Positions 26,580-36,544 of a stretch of DNA of 64,000 nucleotides are shown here, piece after piece. The notes beneath the pieces were generated by a model. That model saw only the letters and a program-made list of their open reading frames with translations, was not told the origin of the DNA and searched no databases. The stretch spans positions 186,001 to 250,000 of the forward strand of contig JACKIC010000001.1 of NCBI GenBank assembly GCA_020638655.1. Direction: 5' to 3'. Each line of letters begins with the position of its first letter. The stretch's first letter is position 1. A program made the position numbers and the translations under genes. The stretch comes from Planctomycetota bacterium. Lineage in GTDB: Bacteria > Planctomycetota > UBA1135 > UBA2386.

Positions 26580-27572
26580 ATGCGCCCGGGAGAGAGAGCC
26601 GAGAGAGGGGTACGCACCGTCGCCGTCGCCTTGGCGGCGGCGCTGTTGTGTCAGTGCGGCGAAGGGCCCCAAGCCCCCGCACCGACACCGCGGCCGCTGC
26701 GCATCGGCATCGATCTGTGGGCCGGCTACTACCCGCTGGTGCTCGCCGAGGACCTCGGCTACCTGCGCGAAGAAGGCGTCGCCGTGGAGTTGTCGATCCC
26801 GGGCAACACCGACCACATGCTCGCCAACTTCGCGGCGGGCGACTACGACGGCGTCTGCGTCTCCCTCGGGGACGTGATCACGCTGACGCGCAACGTCGAC
26901 GACGTGCGCCTGATCCTGGTGTCCGACGAGTCGTCGGGCGGCGACCAGATCCTCGCCAGGACGCCGGTGACCAGCGCCGACCAACTGCGCGGCAAGCGCA
27001 TCGGCACCAATCTCGGCGGCTTCGGCGAGCTGTTCGTGCGGCGCATGCTCGACCGGCACGGCGTCGGCCCCGCCGAGGTGCAGTGGGTCGACCTCGACGC
27101 GGCCGAGATCCCCGAGCGCCTGGCCGCCGGCGACATCGACATCGGGCACACCTGGGAGCCGTACGCGTCGCAGGCGATGGCCAAGGGCATGCACTGCTGC
27201 TTCACGAGTGCAGACACGCCGGGCCTGATCCTGGACGGCCTGATCACGCGCGGCCACGCCGTCGAGGAGCGCGGTGAGGACCTGCGGCGCATGACCAGGG
27301 CCTGGTTGCGCGCCGTCGACTGGTGGCGCGAACACCCCGCCGACGGCGATCGCCGCATCGAGACCAGGCTCGGCCTGCCCAAGGGCGAGGCGCGACCGGT
27401 CGGCATCAAGATCCTCGACCGCCGCGACAACCACCTGCTGATGCGCGAAGACGAAGGCCCCGCGCCGCTCGGCAAGGTCGCGTCGCAGTACGTCGACTTC
27501 TTCGTCAGCCGCGGCCTGCTGCTGCAGCGCCCAGAACCGCGCGCGCTGTTCGACGCGACCTTCCTGCCGTGA
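26580..27572 (+). CDS. NMT1/TauA-like periplasmic solute-binding protein
   Basis: 330 residues. The N-terminus is basic then hydrophobic (VAVALAAALLCQC); the Cys suggests a lipoprotein with a non-standard lipobox. The mature part is a type-II binding protein of the ABC nitrate/sulfonate/thiamine-precursor group: IGIDLWAGYYPLVLAEDLGY (residues about 40-60), KRIGTNLGGFGELF and IDIGHTWEPYASQAMAKG. No ABC permease or ATPase is nearby; instead the gene overlaps a sensor kinase by 4 bases, so it probably presents a ligand to that kinase. Ligand unknown. Confidence 0.82.
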   Translation: MRPGERAERGVRTVAVALAAALLCQCGEGPQAPAPTPRPLRIGIDLWAGYYPLVLAEDLGYLREEGVAVELSIPGNTDHMLANFAAGDYDGVCVSLGDVITLTRNVDDVRLILVSDESSGGDQILARTPVTSADQLRGKRIGTNLGGFGELFVRRMLDRHGVGPAEVQWVDLDAAEIPERLAAGDIDIGHTWEPYASQAMAKGMHCCFTSADTPGLILDGLITRGHAVEERGEDLRRMTRAWLRAVDWWREHPADGDRRIETRLGLPKGEARPVGIKILDRRDNHLLMREDEGPAPLGKVASQYVDFFVSRGLLLQRPEPRALFDATFLP

Positions 27573-29851
27573 AGATCCGCACCCAGATCCTCGCGACCCT
27601 CGGCGTGGTCGCGGTGCTGCCGGCGATCTCGCTGGTCTGCATCGCACACCGGGAGACGGCGCGTGAGATCGGCGACGGCCTCGACCGCAACCTGCGCGCG
27701 GCGGCAGAGCGGACCGCGGTGCAGGTCGACGGCTTCGTGCTCGCGTGCCTCGAGGAGGTGCGCTCCCTCGCCACCCTGCCCGTGATGCAGGAGGCCCTGG
27801 CGGCCGAGGACCGTCCCGCCGAGGCGCTCGAACAGGTCAGCCAGATCCTGACCATCCTCGAGGCCCGCGACCCGGTCAACTCGATCGCGTTCGGCCTCGT
27901 CGATGCAACCGGCACCGTGCTCGTCGACGCCGAATCGAGCATGAACGGCCACAGCGAGGCCGGCCGCGTCTACTTCCGCGAAACGACCCACACGCGGCTG
28001 CCGTGGGCGAACCACGAGCCGTGGGGCGACAACGGCGACCGCGTCCTGGTGGTGTCCAGTCCCGTGCGCGACCCGCTCGGCACCCCGATCGGCATGCTGC
28101 GCCTCGTGCTCGAGAACGCGACCCTGCAGCAGATCCTGTCCTCGGCGACGTCGCGGGCGGACGACCACGACCTGGTGCTGTTCGATCAGGACGACCGCCT
28201 CGTCGCGGACGCGCGATGGCCGACCAGCCGCCACGACGCGCTGACCGCGCCCGACAGCCGCGCGGCGACGCTGTCCGCCACCGCCGGCAACGCCGACTGG
28301 ATCGGTACCGACGGCGCCGAAGGCTGCCCGGGGCGCGCGGCCTTCGCCGCGCTCAAGCACGCCCACTGGCGGCTGATGGCCTGGCAGCCGCGGACCTCCT
28401 ACGAGGCCACGGCCATCGAGCTCGGCCAGCAGCGACTGCACGTGCTGGCCCTGCTGATCGGCTTGCTGGCGATCGCCGCGTGGCTCGCGTCGCGCTGGAT
28501 CGCACGGCCGATCCAGCGCCTCGAACGCGCCGCGACGGCCATCGCCGACGGCGACCTCGACGCGCCGATCCCGACCGGATCGGGCGAGATCGGCACGCTC
28601 GGCGCGACCCTGCAGACGATGCGACAGCGCCTGCTGACGACGATGCACGAGGTGCAGCAGGCCGCGCGCGAGGCGCAGTGCGCGTCGGCGGCGAAGTCGC
28701 AGTTCCTGGCCAACATGAGCCACGAATTGCGCACTCCGCTCACGGCGATCCTCGGCTTCGCCGAATTGCTCGTGGCCGAGGACAGGGATCCCGAGAGTCA
28801 CGGCCACGCGGCCACCGTGCACCGCAACGCGCAGCACCTGCTCGGCCTCGTCAACGAGGTGCTCGACCTCGCCAAGGTCGAATCCGGCACGATGGAGGTC
28901 CGGCTCGAGGACTTCTCGCCGATCGACCTGGCGCGCAGCGTGGTCGACCTGCTGCACGTGCAGGCCCGCGACAAGGGCCTCGCGCTGCGTTGCAGGATCG
29001 GCGACGTGCCGATGTCGATGCGCTCGGACCCGCACCGCCTCAAGCAGATCCTGATCAACCTGGTCGGCAACGCGCTCAAGTTCACCGACAGCGGCGCCGT
29101 CGAGATCTCGATCGGCGTCGCCGGCGAGCCGTCGCTGCTGATCTGCGAGGTGACCGACACCGGGCCGGGCATCAACCCCGACAAGCTCGAAGCGCTGTTC
29201 CAGCCGTTCTCGCAGGTCGACGACACGATGACGCGCCGCCACGGCGGCACCGGCCTGGGCCTGGCGATCTCGCGCAAGCTCGCGCGCAAGCTCGGCGGCG
29301 ACCTCGAGGCACACAGCACGCTCGGCGAAGGCAGCACGTTCGTGCTGACGGTGCCGGCAGACGAGCGACCGCAGGCCCGCGTGCCCGCGCCCGAGCCGCG
29401 CGCCGGCGCCCAGCGACTGCGCGGCCGCATCCTCGTCGTCGAGGACGGCGCCGACAACCGCCGCCTGCTGCAGCACATCCTCCAGCGCGCCGGCGCCGAG
29501 GTCACCCTCGCCGAGGACGGCCTGCAGGGCGTCTGCGCGCTGAGCCAGGGCGGCGACCCCGGCGCCGGCCTCGCCGATCCCCTGCCGTTCGACCTCGTGT
29601 TCATGGACATGCAGATGCCGGTGCTCGACGGTCTGTCGGCGACGCGTCGCCTGCGCGCCATGGGGCTGCACATCCCGATCATCGCCCTCACGGCGCACGC
29701 GATGGACGAGGCGCGCGACCAGTGCCTGCAGGCCGGCTGCGACGAATGGGCGACCAAACCGATCCAGCGCCGCACCCTGCTCGATCTGTGCTCGACCTGG
29801 CTGCGCCACTCCGAGCGCGCCACGACTGCCCACGCCAGCCTCGACCGCTAG
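27569..29851 (+). CDS. Hybrid sensor histidine kinase (Cache-HAMP-HisKA-HATPase-REC)
   Basis: 760 residues. GTG start at 27569 overlaps the binding-protein stop (GTGA). Helix at about 8-26; periplasmic Cache-type sensor (about 30-285, VNSIAFGLVDATGTVLVDAE; GRVYFRET); second helix about 293-312; HAMP; phosphoacceptor His385 in MSHELRTPL; ATPase boxes NLVGNALKF, DTGPGI and GTGLGLA; receiver domain from about 630 with phospho-Asp680 in MDMQMPVLDG. No output domain, so a phosphotransfer partner elsewhere is expected. Tight coupling to an NMT1-like protein suggests a ligand-loaded sensor pair. Confidence 0.93.
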   Translation: MKIRTQILATLGVVAVLPAISLVCIAHRETAREIGDGLDRNLRAAAERTAVQVDGFVLACLEEVRSLATLPVMQEALAAEDRPAEALEQVSQILTILEARDPVNSIAFGLVDATGTVLVDAESSMNGHSEAGRVYFRETTHTRLPWANHEPWGDNGDRVLVVSSPVRDPLGTPIGMLRLVLENATLQQILSSATSRADDHDLVLFDQDDRLVADARWPTSRHDALTAPDSRAATLSATAGNADWIGTDGAEGCPGRAAFAALKHAHWRLMAWQPRTSYEATAIELGQQRLHVLALLIGLLAIAAWLASRWIARPIQRLERAATAIADGDLDAPIPTGSGEIGTLGATLQTMRQRLLTTMHEVQQAAREAQCASAAKSQFLANMSHELRTPLTAILGFAELLVAEDRDPESHGHAATVHRNAQHLLGLVNEVLDLAKVESGTMEVRLEDFSPIDLARSVVDLLHVQARDKGLALRCRIGDVPMSMRSDPHRLKQILINLVGNALKFTDSGAVEISIGVAGEPSLLICEVTDTGPGINPDKLEALFQPFSQVDDTMTRRHGGTGLGLAISRKLARKLGGDLEAHSTLGEGSTFVLTVPADERPQARVPAPEPRAGAQRLRGRILVVEDGADNRRLLQHILQRAGAEVTLAEDGLQGVCALSQGGDPGAGLADPLPFDLVFMDMQMPVLDGLSATRRLRAMGLHIPIIALTAHAMDEARDQCLQAGCDEWATKPIQRRTLLDLCSTWLRHSERATTAHASLDR

Positions 29852-29900
29852 ACCCGCCGTCGTGCGCGTGTGGATGGTTGCCTGCGCGTAGACTGCGCCG

Positions 29901-31457
<1,557 letters not shown>

Positions 31458-31464
31458 ACTGCGA

Positions 31465-32028
31465 CTACTTCTTCTTCGCCATCGCGCGGATGCGCGCGAC
31501 GAGGTCGCCGGCGAGGTCGTTGGGCACCGGGATCGACAGGTTGTACTGCAGGATCACCCAGCCGCCGGCGCGGCGCTCGCACACGCCCGAACCGCGGCAG
31601 GTGCCGTACGCGTCGTTGTGCAGCATCTCGTCGAAGTAGGCCCAGCGGCCGCCCGCGGGCACCGTGATCCAGCGCTCGGTCGGTTCGTAGATCCACGCCG
31701 CGTCGCGCTGGAAGTAGGGCATCGCGAACTTCTTGAACTCGACGCCGGTCCAGCGCTCGCCGGGGTCGGTGCCCAGGAAGACGGCGTCCTCGGGCAGGAT
31801 CGCGAAGTAGCGGTCCTCGTCCCCGGTCGCCGCCGCGCGGTGGAACGCGTCGAGCGTCTCCTCGACCTCGGCGTCGGGCTCGCCGACGGTGACCTCGGGC
31901 GCGGCCGCTGGATCGCCGACGATCTCACACGGGCCGGACGCCGGCGCGAGCTCGTGGCCACGCGGTGCGCCGCAGCAGGACGACGCCGCGACGAAGACGA
32001 CGGACATCAGTACGGGAGCGGTCTTCAT
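31465..32028 (-). CDS. Lipoprotein with NTF2/SnoaL-like domain
   Basis: 187 residues. N-terminus MKTAPVLMSVVFVAASSC ends in a Cys pair, a likely lipid anchor. The domain from about 55 (VEETLDAFHRAAATGDEDRY, FLGTDPGERWTG, VILQYNLSIPV) is the SnoaL/DUF4440-type cone fold. Family members bind small molecules or act as isomerase-like folds; function here unknown. ATGA overlap with the hemerythrin gene. Confidence 0.8.
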   Translation of the reverse strand: MKTAPVLMSVVFVAASSCCGAPRGHELAPASGPCEIVGDPAAAPEVTVGEPDAEVEETLDAFHRAAATGDEDRYFAILPEDAVFLGTDPGERWTGVEFKKFAMPYFQRDAAWIYEPTERWITVPAGGRWAYFDEMLHNDAYGTCRGSGVCERRAGGWVILQYNLSIPVPNDLAGDLVARIRAMAKKK

Positions 32029-32498
32029 GCTTCACCTCGCCAACGCATGCTGGCGAACAGTTCTCGCTGGGCAGGCTCGGCGATGCGCGCGCCGAGGAAC
32101 GGATACAATACGTTGCGCTCGCGCAGGTCGTGGTGCAGCACGAGGTTCTTGTAGGTCGCCTCACGGTCGAACAGCGCCAGCAGGTCGCGGTCGTCGGGCC
32201 GCGCCGCGAGCCCCCGGGTGCGCTGCAGACAGTCGAGCACGAACTCGCGCATGCGCGCGTGCTCGCCCGTGAACAGCCGCACCGGCGCGTCGGTCGCGTC
32301 GCCGCCGAGGTCGCGGTAGTGCGGCAGCACGCGCTCCTCCTCGTCGATCATGTGCGCGAACAGGCGCTCGCGGTACGCGTCGAGTTCACTACCGGCCCGC
32401 TCGAAGTCGCGGTCGAGCAGGGCCACCTGGTGCGCGTGGAACCGCTGCTCGAGCTGCGCGTGCAGCCCCATCATGCCGTCCTGCAACGGCACGCTCAC
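32025..32498 (-). CDS. Hemerythrin HHE cation-binding domain protein
   Basis: 157 residues from GTG 32498 (GTGA overlap with the peptidase stop). A four-helix bundle with iron-ligand motifs HAHQVALLDRDFE, HMIDEEERVLPHY, GEHARM and HHDLRERNVLYPF, the HHE pattern. Such proteins sense or store O2, NO or iron. Predicted cytoplasmic. Sandwiched between an exported peptidase and an exported lipoprotein in one coupled operon, which is unusual; the functional link is not visible. Confidence 0.85.
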   Translation of the reverse strand: MSVPLQDGMMGLHAQLEQRFHAHQVALLDRDFERAGSELDAYRERLFAHMIDEEERVLPHYRDLGGDATDAPVRLFTGEHARMREFVLDCLQRTRGLAARPDDRDLLALFDREATYKNLVLHHDLRERNVLYPFLGARIAEPAQRELFASMRWRGEA

Positions 32499-35170
32499 CG
32501 CGCCCCGCCCGAGGTCAGGATCGCCTGGAACAGCAGCCGCGCGGTGCCGAGCGGTTGACCGCGATAGATCGTGTCGATGCCGAACAGCACGACGCGCCCC
32601 TTGCCGACGCGCGCGCAGACGACCGCGGCCTTGCCGACCAGGTGTTCGGTGCCGATCGCCCAGCCGCTCAGCAGCGTGTCCTCGCCGCGGTAGCTCGCGA
32701 CGACCTGCACGTCGTCGGTCGGCATCACGACGTCGAGGATCTCCGAGTTGCCGCGCACCATCGCCGCCAACGTCGGCGCGGAGCCGCGGCCGATCGGGTG
32801 CTCCGTGTCGACCTCGATCGCGAGCAGCGAGCCAGGCACGTAGAACTCCTCGCGCCGCGTGCGCCGCTCCTCGCCCCCGTCGACCTGCATGTAGGTGCCG
32901 ACGCGCAGCGGCAGGTCGAAGTGTCGGATCACCTTGTCGCACTCACCCGCCATCGCGATCAGCGTGCCGCCGTTCTCGACGAACTCGCGCAGCGCCGGCA
33001 GCGACTTCTCGGCCGTGAGCGCCGTGTCGCGCGCCTCGAGGTCGCTCCAGTCCTCGAACGGCGGCAGGGCCGCCTTCAGCTTGTCGTAGTCGGGCGGCTG
33101 ACGGCGGCGCGCCGCGCGCTGCAGGTCGCGCGGCCCGGGCAGGCCCGTATGGAACACGAGCACGTCGAAGTCCTTGCCGAGGTCGCCGGCCTCGACGCGA
33201 TCGCCCCACACCTGGCGCACCGGGAAGTCGAAGTCCTGCAGGAACCACTGCGTCCAGCCCGTCGCCATGTTGCCGCCGAACGTGTCGAACAGCCCCAGCC
33301 GCGGCGGCGCCACGCGCTGCCGCGCCTCGCGCGTATCGCCCATGACCAGCTTCGCGTCGTAGTCCCACAGCGTCTTCTTGGCGCCCAAGGCGGCGGCGGC
33401 GCGGTTGTCGTTGGGCACGGCGTAGAAACCGCGCGGCGACCACTCGACGGCAGCGCCCGCAGCCAGCAGTTGGTTGACGACGCGCACGGTTTCGGTGTCG
33501 TCCGGGTCGAGGTGCCAGGTGCCGTCCCGCGGTCCGCGGCCGCCGTAGGCCTCGTCCACACCCGTGAACGACTCGACGTGCGGCCAGGGCTCGAACGGCC
33601 CGTCGAGCGCCTCGAAGCAACGCTCGACCTGCACGCCCATCTGCATCGCCAGGGTCCACCCCGCCGAGTCGTACGGCGGCACCGGCTTGCCGTCGCGCAC
33701 GTCGTCGGGGTGCCACTGCGGCTCGAACATGTCCATCACGTGCGGCCGGAACGCCTGCGCCGTGCGCACCACGAACGAGCCCGCCGGCATCGTCTCGCCA
33801 TTCACCTCGAACGGCGCGTTCGCGCGCAGCACGTCGATGCCGCAGCGCCGCAGCGCACGCACCAGGCGCAGCGCCGCGCCCCAGTCGCGCTGGTCGCGGC
33901 GCAGCACGTAGGCGCGGGGATCGCGCAGCAGCGGGTCGGCGAACGCCGTCTCCGGGTCTTCGCGGCGCTCGGCTGCCGCCATCAGGAACGGCGTCACGGT
34001 CCAGTTGTCGCGGCTGCCCTTCTCGATCTGCCGCCGCCCCATCGTCCAGATCTGCGTCAGCAGTTCGCGCCGGTGCCGCGACGCGTAGTCGAGGATCGCG
34101 AAGTTCGCGGTCTGCAGGTACTCGACCGTCTGCCGCGCGTGCCACGTCTGCGTCGGCACCGGGTCGGGGTAGTCGCCGTCGGGCAGGCGCCGCGACATCG
34201 TCTGCGTGATCTTGGTCGGCTCGGGCCTGCCGAACACCTCGGTCAGGATGCCGATCATGTTGTGGAAGTACGTGGTCGTGCGCAGCCCGCCGTTCCACCA
34301 CGTCGAATAGGGCGCGCCCGTGCGCGAGATCACGCCGGGTTTGCCCTCGGCGGTGAAGCGGTGGTTGATGTGGGCGCTGACGATGTCGATGCCGCGCACC
34401 ACCAGCGGATCGACGTTGTAGTTGAACGGATCGCGGAACGGCGGCGTGAAGATGATCGCGCCCGACGGCGCCGTCTGGTGGTGGTTGTAGACGATCTGCG
34501 GGCACCACTCGTGATAGAAGACACGGCTGACGTTCTGCGCCTCCTTCTGGTTGCACGCGTAGAAGTCGCGGTTGTTGTCGTGGCCGATGAAGCGCTGGTA
34601 CAGCACCGGGATCGTCATGCTGCGCGTCGCCCGGTACGCGTTGGCGATCATCTCGAGGCCGTCCGGGTTGACGGGGCACGCCAGCAGCACGACCTCGTCG
34701 AGGATGCGTCGCACCTCGGCGTCGTCGCGCGACGCCATCTGCCAGACCAGCTCGATGATGTTCTGGCCGGCGATCGCCTCGGTCGCGTGCAGCCCCGCGT
34801 CGATCCAGACCACCGCGCGCCCCTCCTCCGCGAGCGCCGCCGCTGCCGCGGCGTCACCGTCCTCGGCGTGGCACAGCGAGTGGCTGATCTGCCGCAGCCG
34901 CTCGAGCCGCGCCTGGTTCTGCGGCGACGTGATCACCGCCATCACCATGCGCTGGCCGTAGCTCGACTCGCCGATGTCGACCAGCTTGACCCGCTCGCTC
35001 GCCTGCTCGACCGCGCGGAAGTAGCGCACCAGGTCCGTGTAGTTGCACAACTGGTAGTCCGCGCCCACCTCGTGCCCGAGGAACTCCACCGGGCTGGGCA
35101 CCTGCGCCGTCAGGAATCCGGTGCCGAGAACGGCCATCGCGGCCGGGAGCCATCGTGCGACAGGGTGCAT
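32495..35170 (-). CDS. Secreted M14-family zinc carboxypeptidase-like protein
   Basis: 891 residues from ATG 35170 with signal peptide (PAAMAVLGTGFLTA|QVPSP). The catalytic domain has the zinc HxxE motif in DAGLHATEAIAGQN (near residue 118), CPVNPDGLEM, GHDNNRDFYAC and YNHHQTAPSGA, characteristic of the large M14 peptidases with long C-terminal extensions. The extension (about 560-890) contains a GATase1-like segment (FEDWSDLEARD...LREFVENGGTLIAMAGECD) and ends FQAILTSGGAR. Predicted periplasmic or extracellular peptidase. Heads the three-gene coupled operon. Confidence 0.85.
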   Translation of the reverse strand: MHPVARWLPAAMAVLGTGFLTAQVPSPVEFLGHEVGADYQLCNYTDLVRYFRAVEQASERVKLVDIGESSYGQRMVMAVITSPQNQARLERLRQISHSLCHAEDGDAAAAAALAEEGRAVVWIDAGLHATEAIAGQNIIELVWQMASRDDAEVRRILDEVVLLACPVNPDGLEMIANAYRATRSMTIPVLYQRFIGHDNNRDFYACNQKEAQNVSRVFYHEWCPQIVYNHHQTAPSGAIIFTPPFRDPFNYNVDPLVVRGIDIVSAHINHRFTAEGKPGVISRTGAPYSTWWNGGLRTTTYFHNMIGILTEVFGRPEPTKITQTMSRRLPDGDYPDPVPTQTWHARQTVEYLQTANFAILDYASRHRRELLTQIWTMGRRQIEKGSRDNWTVTPFLMAAAERREDPETAFADPLLRDPRAYVLRRDQRDWGAALRLVRALRRCGIDVLRANAPFEVNGETMPAGSFVVRTAQAFRPHVMDMFEPQWHPDDVRDGKPVPPYDSAGWTLAMQMGVQVERCFEALDGPFEPWPHVESFTGVDEAYGGRGPRDGTWHLDPDDTETVRVVNQLLAAGAAVEWSPRGFYAVPNDNRAAAALGAKKTLWDYDAKLVMGDTREARQRVAPPRLGLFDTFGGNMATGWTQWFLQDFDFPVRQVWGDRVEAGDLGKDFDVLVFHTGLPGPRDLQRAARRRQPPDYDKLKAALPPFEDWSDLEARDTALTAEKSLPALREFVENGGTLIAMAGECDKVIRHFDLPLRVGTYMQVDGGEERRTRREEFYVPGSLLAIEVDTEHPIGRGSAPTLAAMVRGNSEILDVVMPTDDVQVVASYRGEDTLLSGWAIGTEHLVGKAAVVCARVGKGRVVLFGIDTIYRGQPLGTARLLFQAILTSGGAR

Positions 35171-35207
35171 GCCGCCCCTGGTTACTGCCCTGCCCCACCC
35201 GCGCAAG

Positions 35208-35240
35208 CGTCGCGTACGGTACCGGGTACAAACGACAACC
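35208..35240 (+). repeat. Third copy of the GTACGGTACCGGGTAC dispersed repeat
   Basis: From 35214 the sequence matches the 11773 copy at 26 of 27 positions (one C to G change), including GTACGGTACCGGGTAC and CAAACGACAACC. Here it is single, not an inverted pair, and lies in the divergent promoter region between the M14 peptidase (start 35170) and the secreted protein (start 35308). Confidence 0.8.
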
Positions 35241-35307
35241 AAGTGACGCCGGAGGCCCCGGATCGGGCAGCGCGGAAAACCGGGCCGGGATCGGACGCCA
35301 TGCAGGC

Positions 35308-36537
35308 ATGAGACCCGCTTCGTCCGTCATCCTGCTGTCCGTGCTGGGCGCTGCCCAGCTCACCCCGGCGCCGCTCGCGGCGCAGAACCCGCTGGCTCGC
35401 AAGGCCCCGGCGCCGACCGCCGACCCCTGGTCGCGGCTGTTTCGCGGCGAGGAGCTGAGCCTGCAGCTGCAGGCGGGGGAAAGCGGCCACGTCGGCACCC
35501 TTCGCCAGGGCGAGGCCGCGTTCCCGGTGACGGCGAGGGCCACTTCGGCCACCCGGCTGGCCGGGACGTTCCGGGTCGGCGACGAGCAGTTCGGGTTCAC
35601 GTGCGAACTCGACGGCGACACGCTGACGCTGGTCAGCGACGGCGCGAGCTACACGCTGCGCGCCGCGCCCGTGGCGCCGCGCAACCCCCTGGCCAAGGCC
35701 GGCAAGGCCGTCGTGCCCGACCTCGCCGACGTGCACACCGGCCCGGCGGTCACCCTGCGGCACCCGGACGGGATCTTCACCACGGAAGCGCCCAAGGGCT
35801 GGTCCGTGGCGCGCACGCAGGACGACGTCATGCTGATCAACCCGGGCCTCCAGGAGGGCGGCACCCTCGACGCGATCGTGCTGGTGACGTGGGGCGAACT
35901 CGACGAAGAGGACCGCGGCCAGGACCTAACGCGACTGTTCCGCAGCAGCGAGGCCGAGCTGCTGAAGGGGCTGACCGACCAAGGCATCGCCGTGCGCGGC
36001 GACGACTCGCCGCCGCGCAAGGTGGCCGTCGGCGACCGCGCCGGCGTGGAGAAGTCGTGGGCAGGGACCGCCAGCGGCACCAAGGTGAAGGTCTGGACCG
36101 GCGCCCTGGTCGAGCGCGAGTACTACCTCGCCGTCATCGCCATCGTCGTCGACGGCAAGGAGCGCGACTTCCTGCCCGGCGCGCGGCGCCTGTTCCGTTC
36201 GCTGCAACCCAAGGCCCCCGAACGCAACCGCGCCGCCGAAGCCTCGCTGGCCGGCGCAACCTTCGCCAGCGGCAACCAGGCCGGCGGCGGCGGCGCGTTC
36301 CACACGATCTACGAGTTCGGCGCCGACGGCGCGGTGAAGAAGCAGATGCTGATGAGCGGCAGCGTCGGCGGCGGCATCGACGTCGGCGGCGACAGCGAGG
36401 AACACGGCCGCTACCGCGTGGTCGGCCAGGTGCTGTACGTGCAGCTGCGCAGCGGGCAGCAGGTCGGGCGCATCGAGGTGGACGGCGACCGGGTCGGCGC
36501 GATCCGCTTCGGCGAGGCGCGCTACGCGCGACGCTGA
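35308..36537 (+). CDS. Secreted protein of unknown function
   Basis: 409 residues. Signal peptide (VILLSVLGAAQLTPAPLAA|QNPLA). Two related openings occur (QNPLARKAPAP; RNPLAKAGKAV), suggesting an internal duplication; the first half has a lipocalin-like strand run (GESGHVGTLRQGEAAF, LAGTFRVGDEQFGF), the second half a PsbP/DUF-like module (GIFTTEAPKGWSVARTQDDV), and the last 90 residues are Gly-rich and strand-forming. No active-site motif. Convergent with the kinase gene, 7 bases apart. Confidence 0.78.
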   Translation: MRPASSVILLSVLGAAQLTPAPLAAQNPLARKAPAPTADPWSRLFRGEELSLQLQAGESGHVGTLRQGEAAFPVTARATSATRLAGTFRVGDEQFGFTCELDGDTLTLVSDGASYTLRAAPVAPRNPLAKAGKAVVPDLADVHTGPAVTLRHPDGIFTTEAPKGWSVARTQDDVMLINPGLQEGGTLDAIVLVTWGELDEEDRGQDLTRLFRSSEAELLKGLTDQGIAVRGDDSPPRKVAVGDRAGVEKSWAGTASGTKVKVWTGALVEREYYLAVIAIVVDGKERDFLPGARRLFRSLQPKAPERNRAAEASLAGATFASGNQAGGGGAFHTIYEFGADGAVKKQMLMSGSVGGGIDVGGDSEEHGRYRVVGQVLYVQLRSGQQVGRIEVDGDRVGAIRFGEARYARR

Positions 36538-36544
36538 ATCCCGG

